From Nageia nagi (Eukaryota; Pinophyta): 64,000 nucleotides of DNA. Below the pieces are notes generated by a model, which saw nothing but the letters and a program-made list of their open reading frames with translations, had not been told where the DNA came from and made no database searches. A program made the position numbers and the translations under genes. This document shows positions 11,342-22,330 of the stretch, piece after piece. Location of the stretch: the NCBI GenBank assembly GCA_050084985.1, contig JBITNC010000002.1:19406001-19470000 (forward strand). Reading direction: 5' to 3'. Numbering within the stretch: position 1 is the first letter of the stretch; every line of letters starts with the position of its first letter.

Positions 11342-12210
11342 GTGAAGATCAAGTATCAAAAATTTCTTAAGGATTTTTATGACATATTTTCTTGGGAATA
11401 TGGTGACATGACTGGGTTGGATCTTGTATTTTTCACTCATAATCTAGTGGTTCATAAAGAATCTAAGCATGTACAACATAAAATAAGGCCTAGGCATCTT
11501 AACCATACTTTTTTGGTTAAGAAGGAGGTTGAAAAATATCACAAGGTTGGTTTCATTGAGCCTATTGAATATTCATGTTGGTTATATAGTATTATCCATG
11601 GTATGAAACTAAATGGATAAATCAAATATTGCACAAAGTTTAGGGATTTGAACAAGGCTTATCCTAAGGATAATTTCACATTACCACATATTGACATGAT
11701 TGTATATTATAATAGAGGTCATGAAATATTATCTTTATGGATGGATTTTCATGTTATAATGAGATAAGGATCAATAAGGAGGCTCAATACAAGACTTATT
11801 TAATTTCACCTCTCTTGGGCCACTTTTTGTTGGGTGGTCATGCCCTTTGGCCTTAAGAATGTAGGAGCTACATACCAAAGAGTAATGGTAACTATGTTTT
11901 AAGATATGATTCATAAATCTATTCAAGTGTATGTTGATGATATTCTTGCTAAATATAAGAAAAAGGAGGAATCATTTAGAAGATTTAAGGATTATTTTCT
12001 AGAGAATGAGAAAAATTAATTTGAAGCTTAATTCTAAGAAATGTATTTTTGTAATATCAAGTGGAAAATTGTTGGGTTATATTATCTCTAGAAGAGTAAT
12101 TGATATTGATCCTAAGAAAGTAAAAACCATCATGGATATGCCTTCTCTCATGAACATGAAGCAACTTAGGAGTCTACAAGGTAAATTGTAATTAATAAAA
12201 AGATTTATGG
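11342..12210 (+). pseudogene. Ty3/gypsy B reverse transcriptase, degraded
   Basis: Landmarks in order: KVGFIEPIEYSCWLYSII, CTKFRDLNKAYPKDNFTLPH, a damaged DG.SGYNQ region, then VMPFGLKNVGATYQRVM, QVYVDDILAKYK with an intact YVDD catalytic box (about 11,925-11,945), and LNSKKCIFVISSGKLLGYII in the thumb. Stops occur at about 11,619 and 11,766, and the thumb is entered by a frameshift near 12,010. RT copies genomic element RNA into cDNA. Length and order are normal for a Ty3/gypsy RT. Confidence 0.88.
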
Positions 12211-12215
12211 TGTAA

Positions 12216-12620
12216 TTGGATAATATGATAGCTCCTTTCTCTTATTTTATAAAAAATGATAGCAAGTACATTTGGACAAAAGAATATCAAAAAGCATTTG
12301 ATGACATCAAAAGGTATTTACTTAATCCTCCTATTTTACAACTTGTTGATCATGGAAGGCCTTTATATCTATATATATCAACTACAAATCATGCTTTGGG
12401 AGGTATTTTAGTACAAAATAATGATGAAGGTATAAAAAGGGTTTTGTACTACTTATCTAAAACTTTACATGATGCTGAAATAAGGTATATTCCAATTGAA
12501 AATTTATGCTTTTCTATTATTTATATTATTGAGAACTTAAGATACCATATGATCATCAATACCACCTATGTAATTTCTCAAGCTGATCCATTCAGGTACC
12601 TACTCTATAAACCTTAATTG
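12216..12620 (+). pseudogene. Ty3/gypsy B RNase H (first module)
   Basis: The open frame reads FIKNDSKYIWTKEYQKAFDD, PLYLYISTTNHALGGILVQ and VLYYLSKTLHDAEIRYIPIE. This corresponds to the connection and RNase H domain that follows RT in Ty3/gypsy pol, with L.LY.S.T..A.G..L.Q standing where L.LY.S....A.GA.L.Q is usual. The stretch is free of stops for about 130 codons. Confidence 0.85.
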
Positions 12621-12779
12621 CATGGAAGGCCTAGTAAATGAAGAAATACAATTTGCAAGAATTTGACCCCATTTATATAAGTTAAAAGAAAATTAAAGGA
12701 TTAGTCATTATTGATATGTTAGATGAGGTACCATGTGAGAACTCTAATTCAAGCAAAGGATAGTTTCAAGATGAACTTG

Positions 12780-13060
12780 TGGCATGGGTTGAAGAAGAAG
12801 ATGAGAAAAAATTAATGATATATTATGATGGTTCTAAATGCATAAAAGGGGATAGGGAAGGTAGTGTATTGGTATCTCCTAAAGGTGGTGTTATTCCCAT
12901 GAATTACAAATTGAGTTTTGATTGAATTAACAATAGGGCTAAGTATGAGGTTTCAATGTTGGGTTTGAAGGCTTCCATAAAATTAAATGTTGAATACCTA
13001 TAATTTTATGGTGATTTATAATACAAGGCATGAAAAGCTATAACCTTACAAAGACTTAGT
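12780..13060 (+). pseudogene. Second (plant/archaeal-type) RNase H module
   Basis: Reads YYDGSKCIKGDREGSVLVSP, then IPMNYKLSFD, NNRAKYEVSMLGLKASIKLN and FYGDL. The Asp of YDGS, the Glu of KYEV and the Asp of GDL match the catalytic triad of the additional RNase H found in Tat-type plant Ty3/gypsy elements, where it follows the ordinary RNase H. Stops replace two residues. The duplicated enzyme is thought to aid RNA removal during cDNA synthesis (family knowledge). Confidence 0.75.
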
Positions 13061-13139
13061 GACTATAATGGTTGAAATATGCTTCATAAAGATTCAATTT
13101 TAAAATATTCCAAGAAATAATAATAGATTTGTTGATTTT

Positions 13140-14570
13140 ATGGCTAATGTTACCTCTTTGAATTTTATTTCCATTGAAGAGGAAGAAACTTTCATAAAGA
13201 TAAATAGCCTTAAAAATCTCTCTTTGGTGGATGATGGATTCTTTATTAATTTTTTTGAGAAAGAACTGATTACATGTGTTATTATTCCATATACTGAATG
13301 GTATGATGATATATATAACTTTTTAAAATATGGTAAAATATTAGATTCATGTCACTCTAAGTTCTTAAAAAGGAGACTCAAAAAAACAAAAATAAGGTAT
13401 GTAATAATTGGTGATATTCTTTATAAAAGATATTTTGATGGAACATTGCTTAGGTGCTTGACTAAATAAGAAACTAGCAAGGCCATAGAGAGAGTGCTTG
13501 ATCATATAAGTGGAGCTCACTTTAATCATAATTTTATTTTTTGTAAGCTCTTAAGATTGGGTTATTATTGAATATGTATGAAAAATGATTACATCCTTTA
13601 TATTAAGAAATATGGGAAGAGTCAAAAGCATGCTAATTTAAGATTGGCTCCTTCACATGAGTTGGCTATAAAGGTTTCTCCTTGGGCATTTGCTATTCGA
13701 ACTTTGGATTGAGTTGGAGTAAAAAATCCTAAATATAGTAAAGGTCATAAGTTTATTTTAGTTACTACTAAATATTTCACTAAATGGGTAAAATTTGTAC
13801 CTTTGAGATCATTCAAATGTCCTCAAACTAATAAATTTTTAATTGATAATCTAATTGCAAGATTTGGATTTCCATCCCACATAATCATAGAGGATGGAAA
13901 AAATTTAAGAGAAAGCATGTAATAGAATTTTGTAAGGCATTCAATATTAGATAGAACTTTCTATCCACATATTACATATAAGGTAATAGGTAAGTTGAAG
14001 AAACTAATGAAACTATCATCAACATATTACGTAAAAATACCAAGAAGAATCAAAGGGATTGACATTCATAGTTGATATATGCATTATGGGCCTATAGAAC
14101 AAGTATCAAATCTACAATAGGGTGTACTATATTATTATTAGTATATGGTGAGAAGGTTATTCTTCCTTTAGATTTGGAGATTTTATCATTACAAGTATCT
14201 TTGGAAGGTATCATTGATTGGGAGGAACAAACAAAACCAAGGTTAATACAATTAACATGACTAGATGAGAAGAGAATCCATACTTTAGAATATGTCAAAA
14301 CGTATTAGATAATAACTAAGAGGTTATATGGAAACAATATTAGACAAAGGGAGTTTTATGTTGGCAATTTGGTTCTAAAATAAAATCATCACAAAACCAA
14401 GGCTAAAAAAGAAGACAAAGACAAGTTTGAAATAAATTGGATTGGCCCATACATTGTTAAGGTTAAGTATCTCATGGAGCATACAATTTAGTCACTATTG
14501 ATGGAAGAGAAGAAACAATTTCCACCAATTTTGTGTATTTGAAACCCTTCTATGCATAAGGATAACTTAA
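13140..14570 (+). pseudogene. Ty3/gypsy B integrase, degraded
   Basis: The N-terminal zinc region reads GAHFNHNFIFCKLLRLGYY and GKSQKHANLRLAP (first Cys lost). The core has TLD plus a stop in place of TLDW, then KFILVTTKYFTKWVKFVPL, the second Asp region IIIEDGKNLRE, and VEETNETIINILR with the catalytic Glu, followed by YALWAYRTSIKSTIGCT and VYGEKVILPLDLEI. The C-terminal GPYIVKV and NFVYLKPFYA end the domain near 14,560. Multiple stops are present. Confidence 0.85.
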
Positions 14571-16216
14571 TGCTTATGTTCTATTGGGTCTTTTATGTTC
14601 ATGTTCATTCAGGAGGTTGTTTCGGGGTCTCATATAATTATCCTAGTCTATTACTATTCTTCTAACCTAACATTAGCATTGGCTTCTATGAATTTTTGGT
14701 CTATGCATCTTAGCATCTATGTTGGTCTTTTCTGTTATTTATATTAACTTGAAAGCATTATTAGGCCTTTGGTGTAAGAGATTTCCTTTGGTTTTGAAAA
14801 TTCATGTAATAAGGTTTAGAAAAATATATCATTGATTCTCCCATTTTGAGTTCAAGGATCATTTAGTTCATGCATTGAATACTATGAAGCACATGGTTAT
14901 CAAGGTTTGTAGTTTTTTAAGATGTATTTTTTGATTTCTTAGTGCCTTACAAAGGTTAAAATTAGAAATTCTATTTATACTAGCATCGATGTTATGTGTG
15001 GCATGAGTGTTGATGTCACAATTCATGCTAAGGTATCTAAACCTATCTTAGACTCCAACTATAATTTTAGGTATTATTTCTTTTACCATTTTATCATATA
15101 TACATAATTTATAAATATATGTATTACACTTATGAAATTGCATTTGGTTATGTCATTGACTTGACAAAATACTTGGAAAATATACAACTCTATCTTATTT
15201 TTAAAAATTTGTTATGTCCTTGTTAGGTGGACATTAAATAACCATCACTGTTATGAATTTATAATCATTATATTTAGGAATATGATAATCTTTTAGGTTG
15301 GGTATTTATCACATTGTTTGGTTTTGATTCATGCATGTCTTTATTGGCAATACATTGAAAAAATACCATATATTGGAATATGGTAACCCTTTAGGTTGGG
15401 AATTTATCATATTATTTGGCTTTATCATCATATGTCTTTATTGGGAAGTCATTGATAAAATCCCATATATTGGAATATCAAAACCTATTAGGTTGGGAAT
15501 TTTTAACTTTATTGTTTGAGATATCCATGAATGGGGAATCCTTTTCTTCCATGATGATGCGCACTTACAAATGGGGCAACTTGTTATTTCCAAGATGGTG
15601 TGACCCTCGTTTGAGTTTAGCATCTTTGTTGGTTAGGTTTAAACTAACCATCGCTATGATATTTCTTTAAGATCATATATAGAAATCCATGAATGAGGCA
15701 TTAGGTATTTCTATGATTATATGTTATCTATGAATAAGATATTTGGTTCTTTCGTTATGATATATGCATATTATGTTAATTTCATCCTTTCTCTTATTGA
15801 TATATCTTTTGTGATAAAATGTTGTGTATGAGTCCATGAATGGGATGCTTGGTTCTACTATGATGATTTTTATCCATGAATAAGAAATTACATGTTACCA
15901 TGATGATATCATGAACTTACAATTATTATAGCTCTCATTATCACTACTATGTCTTTATGATTTTATCATCATACATGTTTGGAGGATGGTATTTTCTATC
16001 TTTTTTTTTTAGGTTATTCTTTAGTCTTGGTTATTCCCATTCCATGAATAGCCATTATATTTTACAATAAAGGCAAAGAAGGGGCAACATATATCATCAA
16101 CCTTTTATGATTATATGGCTATAAAATAAAAATAAGCAAATTTTTCTTCTCTTTCTTTTTTATTTCATTTGTAAACATAATTAAATATCAAGTTCATTTC
16201 ATTTCATTGTATTTAT
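14571..16216 (+). other. Non-coding 3' region of element B
   Basis: This lies between the integrase end and the polypurine tract. No gene is supported. It holds a 98-bp tandem repeat (15,272-15,520) and loosely repeated ATGAATGGG/ATGAATAAG motifs from 15,525 to 16,030. Short ORFs at 15,331-15,670 are frames through the repeat. Confidence 0.6.
15272..15520 (+). repeat. 98-bp tandem repeat, about 2.5 copies
   Basis: The anchor AGGTTGGG occurs at 15,295, 15,393 and 15,490, giving periods of 98 and 97. The shared unit includes TATTTATCA, a TGGCTTT.AT.CAT segment, GTCTTTATTGG and CCATATATTGGAATA. Copies differ by scattered substitutions. Confidence 0.85.
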
Positions 16217-16560
16217 GAAGGGGGAAATCTGTTGATACTTAATTTTTTCCCACCTTAGGTGTTCCCATTAAGTATTTTATTATGAAAATTTTATATCATG
16301 TTATGGATTTTTTCTTGGTCCTTTCTCATGCAATCTTATTGTTTTATGTGCTAAATACCCCAACATTGGTGCTAACATTCCTAAAGGGAAACTAGAGATT
16401 ATCTTGCATATATAAGAGTAATTATGATTAAAAGGAGAGTTATACAGATTTCAATCTTGATAGATAGTAACACTTCAAAGTTCCATTATTTATCAATGCC
16501 ACCTATCAATATTGGAATCTTGTTATTGTTGATAAAGATTGTATAATGTTTTAGCACTTG
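16217..16560 (+). repeat. Polypurine tract and 3' LTR of element B
   Basis: GAAGGGGGAAATC (16,217-16,229) is a typical polypurine tract for plus-strand DNA priming, directly followed by TGTTGATACTTAATTTTTT, matching the 5' LTR start. The block around the TATA box (CTTGCATATATAAG) and the stem-loop (AGATTTCAATCTTGATA) are conserved between the LTRs. Similarity fades after about 16,560, so the right end is uncertain. Confidence 0.75.
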
Positions 16561-18960
16561 TAAAACATAATCAACCATGTTACTAAGGATGAACTATTTC
16601 TCAGAGTTCAACCTCCAACTTAAATTTCTATGCCTTGTCTACTGAGTATAGGGTGAAAATATCTTAAGGGGAGATCTTTTACATTATTTTATAAAGGGTA
16701 GGGTATAAGAAAGAAATAAATGAATATAGCACTAGAAGGAGATGAAAGATTTGACTACAAGAATGTGAATAAATGAAGATCCTTGACTAGCATGGGCTTC
16801 CTAAATGGAATGACTATAAGGATAATCAAGTTAACAACCACAAACCAATATTGTGTACATATGCAACCCTAAACAAATATGCCATTAGCAACCACTAGCT
16901 CAATATTTACCCATGAAGTCATGAAGCATATACTAAAGCATATATAATAATTTAAGCTCATGCAAGAGGAAATAAATTGAATAAGGGAAAACATGTCATA
17001 CTTATATTCAAAAAAGATACTCTAGTAACATTACAAAGGGTAAATACTTCAATTGTTTGACCCTTATTACATTCAATCTTTTTGTAGTTATAGGCTAAAA
17101 CTTATAAGTATCGAATACTTCTAACTATTACTCTTACTAATGGTGATCAATTGATTACATTTAAAAAACTATGACTAAATCAAGAGAGTTTTTTAGAATT
17201 TGTACCATCCTTCCATGTAATTTGGATGCTATAGATGATCTAATTATCTTATGTAGGTGTCACAATTCCTCAACTTCATTTTGAGCATTGATGTTATAAA
17301 TTGGCCTTTACCTTCATAATCTTGTCAGGATTCTTCGTTAGTCAAGTTAACTAAACTCTCAGGTCCTTTGATACTTTCCCTAGACTGTATGCATGTATAC
17401 TTAATGCTATTATTCTAATCAATTGAATTAACCTATACTTTTTTGGTACTATTGCTATTAAACTATTTCTTGACTCTTTGAAGAGGGTTCATTTATGGCC
17501 ATTCTCCTTAGTGAAACATCATTGAGAATGCGCCCCATGATTTAGTTAGTTTCATAGGTCTTACACTACTTGTACCTCCTTTGGCTAGTGGATAGGACTA
17601 TGATATATGATGTCAACTATTTTTACCTAGTAGTTTTAGACTATTTTGGGCCTCTTTCTTTCTTGCTAACATCAGTTCTAGCTGCTCAAATATTTTGGAT
17701 CATTTTTAACTTATTTTATTATTGTTGGGAGGTAATAACTTGTTCAATGATCTTACTCATCTTCTTTTGCTAGCTTCAAACTCACTCAACTATCCTCCCC
17801 ATTTAGCTAATATTAGTACAAGTGCTAGAATTTTTTCAACATGATTTTCTTTCATCGATAAATGATGACCAGTATTGTTGATGTCATGCTTTTGTACCTT
17901 CTAGTTCTCCTATCTAATGTCATCTTTGATGGTAGGTTATTTTCAAAAATCTTCTTTCCTTAATAACTATTAGGAAACTAGATTACATCTATATACCCGT
18001 ACAAACATGTTCTAAAGGAAAAACTATCAAAAATGTAAAACTAATATACACCTGTATGCAAAATATATTATATATATTCATTTGGTAGCTCTCAAGGGAA
18101 GTATTTACCATAAGATTGTATAATCTAGATATCATTGATCCCTTTGTATAGTTTCAAAATGATGGTAGTTGGTGCCCATTCCTTTGGATTTGGATCTATA
18201 AAAGTGGATAGGAAGGATTCCATTATTAGCATAACATTCACCTTTTCATAGGATATTATCAAGGACCATCGATTTATGCTCCTGACTTCCACAAGTAAGT
18301 CACTTAAACTCTAAATGAATGCAAATATGCTCTTGGTGGTTATTGAAGCCTGATCAAAGGTGAATTCTATGACATTTTCTATGATTACTTCAACTATTCC
18401 TCAATACTCTTTCATGCTTAAGAGTTGGTTATCTTCTCACCAAAATAGAGGAATATCTTTATCATTTAAGGCCTTGAATGTCTTCCATGCTTTATTTATT
18501 TCTACTCTAGCTTGCTTGTAAACCTTGTTCCTTTCTTGCCATCTTATCTATCTTAACCATGCTCATGGCCAAATATTTTTATTCTTTTCCTTTCTATTTT
18601 TACATCTTTATACTTTGTGTTGGATGCCTTATTGATGATGCTTATTATTGTATTGGCTTCATCCTCCTTTTGGTCAATGATGACCTCAACTTGATTCAAT
18701 TGTAATTGTAATTTTGTTAACACTTCTTGGTAATACTTTAGGTACCTAGCTTTAGAAAAGAGATGTTAAAGCTCTTGGGCAATCTCTTCCCAATATTTCC
18801 TTTTCATGGAGGTCAACATCTCTATGTTATATGTGGCTACAATGGGATGAATAGAGAATTGCTATTGGAGTTGAGATATGAGCTGATCCTTCTCCTTGAT
18901 TTGGCCCCTATGAGTGGTCAACTCTGCATCTTTTTCAAAGGTACTTATAAATAAATGAAG
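16561..18960 (-). pseudogene. Unidentified decayed ORF, partly coiled-coil
   Basis: On the minus strand a protein-like reading can be followed for over 1 kb with a handful of stops and frameshifts. Pieces include LTSMKRKYWEEIAQEL, YYQEVLTKLQLQLNQVEVII, KAWKTFKALNDKDIPLFW, NRWSLIISYEKVNVMLIMES, PNPKEWAPTTIILKLY, and later LFEQLELMLARKKEAQNSLK and MKLTKSWGAFSMM. The first part is rich in Lys, Glu, Gln and Leu and looks like coiled coil. I do not recognise the family. It joins element C near 19,000, where C stops resembling element A, so it is either an extra element ORF or older sequence next to a truncated element. Plus-strand ORFs here (17,570-17,773, 18,763-18,954) look like shadows. Confidence 0.35.
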
Positions 18961-19407
18961 AGGGAAAGATCTTACTTGGTCTAGAATATGATGTTATGTC
19001 TATTCAAGAGGTATGGTTTGGCATTTCAGACAAGGAAGAGTAAGATTCATCACTATCTTCATTATTTTCATGCCATTGGTAGCTTGTTGGTAGTATTGCA
19101 CATCGTTGGTGACCCTTAATATTTAACATCCAAGGTCATCCCAAATCTTTTATAGATGTAAACAAATCTGTGTCATCAATTTTGTAGGTTCCCATACTTG
19201 TCTCCATGATCTAGACCTATTTTTCTACAATTTGCCCTAGTTTAGGATATTCCAAGGGTTCTTTCTCATATCATGGTTGTAATATGGTAAGATCTTCAAA
19301 ATTAGCAACATTATAGAGTGCATATGGTTCAAGATCTCCCATAATTGTATGTACTACACTTTGGAATTTGAACTTTAATATTCCATGTAATGTGGATAAT
19401 ACTACAT

Positions 19408-19690
19408 CTAAGGTCTCCCTAATAACATGTTATATGATAACTTGGACTCTACAACTTGAAATTTTGCTACTATAGTCTTGGCACCTATAGTTATCAAAAT
19501 TGTAGCTATTCCCAATGGTTTCTTTGATGAACTTTCATAGGCCCTAATTTTGATAGCAGCTTCTTCTAATGGAGGCATTTCTACATCTTTTGCTTGCAAT
19601 TGAATCAAAAAATAATTAGAGTATACATTTATAGTTGATCCATTATCTACCATTTTTCATTTAACTTTGCATCCACCAACTATAGGTGTG
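19408..19690 (-). pseudogene. Ty3/gypsy C protease, partial
   Basis: The frame reads MVDNGSTINVYSNYFLIQL (active-site Asp kept, as D-N-G-S-T), MPPLEEAAIKIRAYESSSKK and the C-terminal ESKLSYNMLLGRP, matching the retropepsin flap and the LLGRP signature. It is less damaged than the copy in element A. Confidence 0.8.
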
Positions 19691-20149
19691 ATATATAAAG
19701 CTAAAAATTCATCTAACAATTCTTGATTGAGCTTTTTAGATTTGTTAAAAAATAATTGCATCACATACCTTAATGATTCTAATTTTTTTAGAAAATATAG
19801 CACCTAAAATATAAGTAGGAATAGTTTCATTTTTAAATAAGGCATATAATATATCCCTATGAACTTGAGAAGTATAAATAAGATCATATAGACTATTTTT
19901 ACATGTGTATTTTTCATTTGATCAATCATGCTATAAATTTTAGGATCAAGTGGGATACTTACTTATTCCATTGTGATTAGATTTGGAACATGGCATGGGC
20001 ATCCTCTTCTCAAGTTAGCATAAACCTCATTGTCCATTGAGATGATATTAATTATAGGTCCTTGGTTGGGAAGGCTTTCACCAATTTTATACCTTCCTTA
20101 CTCAACAAGCTCTAATATTGGTATCTCTAATGTCTTGCAAAAACTTTTA

Positions 20150-21003
20150 GCATACCCTTTTATTTAATGGTAAGTACAATAGGCATCAAAGCACCCCATG
20201 GGGGTGATATCATCTTAAGGAGAGCATTCAAGGGGATGTAAAAGTCCTTTTTACATTAAATCCATTAAAATAATATGTGGTTGTACCAAAAATGTATATG
20301 AATTCTCTTTTGCAATATTAGACCTTTGTAACTTTGAAGGAGAAGTAGATCTATCTACCATATATACCAATTTTTCATCTTTCTTTGCATTTATTTTTCA
20401 ATTTTCTTTTACAAAAGGGTTAGGTGCATACTTAAGCTCACCCAAAGCTAATAATAGCTTCACTTTTTGCAATAAATGTTGCACTAGTACACTAACACCT
20501 ATATCTTTAGTGCTAGGAGCATGCAAATGAAGAATAGGTATAATAGATTCATGAAAAATAGCACAAATTTCATGCTCATCTAATTAGCTTTGAATAGATT
20601 GCCTTACCTTTCTGAAGCATAGAATATACTTCTTGAGGGTTTCATTGCTTCCTTATCGAATTGTGCATAATTTAGACACATTGCTTTGCTCCTTGATATT
20701 GTGCTTGTATTGGACCATGAATGCTTTAACTATGGTCTTGAACAAATTAATTGAATTCCCAAGTAGAGAGTAGAACCATTGACTAGCATCCCCTTTTAAA
20801 CTCCTTGGAAATAATTTAGCCATCAATTTCTCCTTCGATTCTAACTTTAGCAAGCACTCCTCTTGAAAGCTAATGAGATGTTGTTTGGGATCTTGTTCAT
20901 AGCTAAACATCTCAAATTTGGGGGCCTTATGGTCGGGTGGTAGGGGAAAATTATAGATGTCATGCATCAATGGTGAAGTGAAGATGCCATCATATTCATC
21001 CAA
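20150..21003 (-). pseudogene. Ty3/gypsy C gag
   Basis: The capsid part (20,653-21,003) reads FPLPPDHKAPKFEMFSYEQD, KLFPRSLKGDASQWFYSLLG and FMVQYKHNIKEQSNV, following the plant gag pattern of FPLP..K.P.F..YDG..DP..H and L.G.A..WF.SL. The zinc-knuckle remnant KGYAKSFCKTLEIPILELVE lies at about 20,090-20,165 on the same strand but in another frame. Gag would assemble the element's particle. It is disrupted by stops between the two parts. Confidence 0.82.
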
Positions 21004-21271
21004 ACTTTATGATTGTGTGAAATTAGAAGGCCCAGCTTGGATAGCAGAACCAGATGTTGAAATGCTTAAACTATTCATTGTTGCTATTTGTTTTTGCATT
21101 TCAGACATGTTTGTGTTTAGTTCCTAAAGAGGGGCATAATATGTTCCATTTCCACATTGCTAACAACCTAGGAACAATAATGTATATCGTTGATGGCATA
21201 GATCCGATACAAGGGTTTCATGAGATCTTGTTAGAAGGGAAAGACTAGTTGAACATACCGGTTCACCAAAA

Positions 21272-21892
21272 TGTAGACCCAAAATAATGCATAAAATTAT
21301 TAATGGGGGTTAATTAATGCACTATTTTGCTACTTGTTACTTATTTTTACATATATCTAAAATATCATAATAATGAATAACATAAAGATAATTATGTTTA
21401 ATTAGATCACATATTCATTCTATTAGAAGAAACATACATAAAATACAAGCATACATTCATTCAATTGCACACCATTGGTGGCCTAAAAGAGGTACACCAT
21501 TTGTGACCTAAAATAAGCAATATAATAGATGCAATCAAGCATGTAATGATGAGCAAATGAAAGAATCATTAGATAGCAAATATAAGATATGACTTATGAA
21601 TAATATTTGTGCATACCAGAGTGATGTAACATGTGCTAGAATCTCTCTAGAGTCCTCCTCATATTCATTTGCTCATAAATTTTAAGGTCATCAATTGATG
21701 CCTTTATATATGATACAAGTTTATATGACTTTGATCTTTTTGATCCCTTGTACATGCCATAAGGGTCCACTAGACATATTACATAGCTTTGATATGAATT
21801 TGGGTATTATTTAACCCTTTTTCACATAATACATCATTGAGGCTCTAAAATGAATTATTTAATAAATAATAATTCATTTTTAGGTGTCTATA
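21272..21892 (-). repeat. 5' LTR of retrotransposon C with primer-binding region
   Basis: In minus sense the LTR starts TATAGACACC (a mutated TGTAGATGCC) at 21,892 and ends GGGTCTACA at 21,272, so TGTAGA...TCTACA form the LTR terminal inverted repeats. A TATA box (TATATAAAGGC) lies at about 21,690. Immediately inside, TTTTGGTGAACCGGTATG (21,254-21,271) is the candidate primer-binding site. Length is about 620 bp. Confidence 0.75.
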
Positions 21893-22330
21893 ATAAGAAT
21901 ATTGATGATAAATACAAGAATCAAGGAGACACTTGGATGTAGTTAAACTAAAGTTGAAAAAAGGGTACATGGTGTTCTTATAAGAGATAAGTCATATCCA
22001 CATACAAGAGATATATGAAAAATTAGAAAAAATTTTAATTGAGATTAAGTTAGTGGGTATATTTCAAATACAATACATGTGTTCCATGATGTGGAGGTTA
22101 ATGATAAAGAATTATTTCTCTATTAACATAGAAAAAGTTGCCAATTACATTGAGGTTGTTAAAGACTATGCATATGGAACCATTATTAGATTTTTGAAGA
22201 ACCTTTAACTATCCAATGACTGGCCATATTGTAACTAAGTTTATCTCCAAGATTATTACATGAGACATTATTGTGAGGGATGTGATCCGATTTTAGTGTG
22301 TACCACCATGGTAGTTTCAAAATAAGGTTT
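21893..22330 (+). pseudogene. PPR-DYW protein, E/E+/DYW part, degraded
   Basis: Plus-strand frames follow the C-terminal layout of PLS-type pentatricopeptide repeat proteins. They show an E-motif remnant (NIDDKYKNQGDTW), then EIYEKLEKILIEIKLVG, a FHDVEVNDKE-like segment, IEKVANYIEVVKDYAYGTII (the usual HSEKLA reads NIEKVA, so the zinc-binding His is lost) and KFISKII...VRDV.RF. DYW domains carry the cytidine deaminase fold used in plastid and mitochondrial RNA editing (family knowledge). Frameshifts and stops make this a pseudogene. The PPR array that should precede it is missing, cut off at the retrotransposon LTR edge. Confidence 0.75.

Larger units (their letters stand above)
7216..16560 (+). 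mobile_element. Ty3/gypsy LTR retrotransposon B with dual RNase H, near full length
   Basis: Two LTR copies begin TGTTGAYACTTAATTTT at 7,216 and 16,230 and stay alignable for about 300 bp, with a polypurine tract just before the second. Between them lie gag, retropepsin, RT, RNase H, a second plant/archaeal-type RNase H and integrase, in order. The extra RNase H points to the Tat branch of plant Ty3/gypsy elements (known from the family). Many stops and drifted LTRs indicate an old insertion. The right border is approximate because the 3' LTR loses similarity after about 16,560. About 1.6 kb of non-coding sequence separates integrase from the 3' LTR. Confidence 0.88.
19000..21892 (-). mobile_element. 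Ty3/gypsy retrotransposon C, 3'-truncated, same family as A
   Basis: On the minus strand come an LTR (21,272-21,892), gag (20,150-21,003) and protease (19,408-19,690), then the pol spacer to about 19,050, where homology with element A ends. RT and integrase are missing. Protein landmarks and the LTR start are shared with element A. Stops are present throughout. The LTR edge at 21,892 directly abuts a PPR-DYW gene fragment, so C probably inserted into that gene. Confidence 0.8.

Noticed and set aside
16561-18960. RT or integrase of element C
   Set aside because: None of the RT or integrase landmarks found in elements A and B appear on either strand in this interval.
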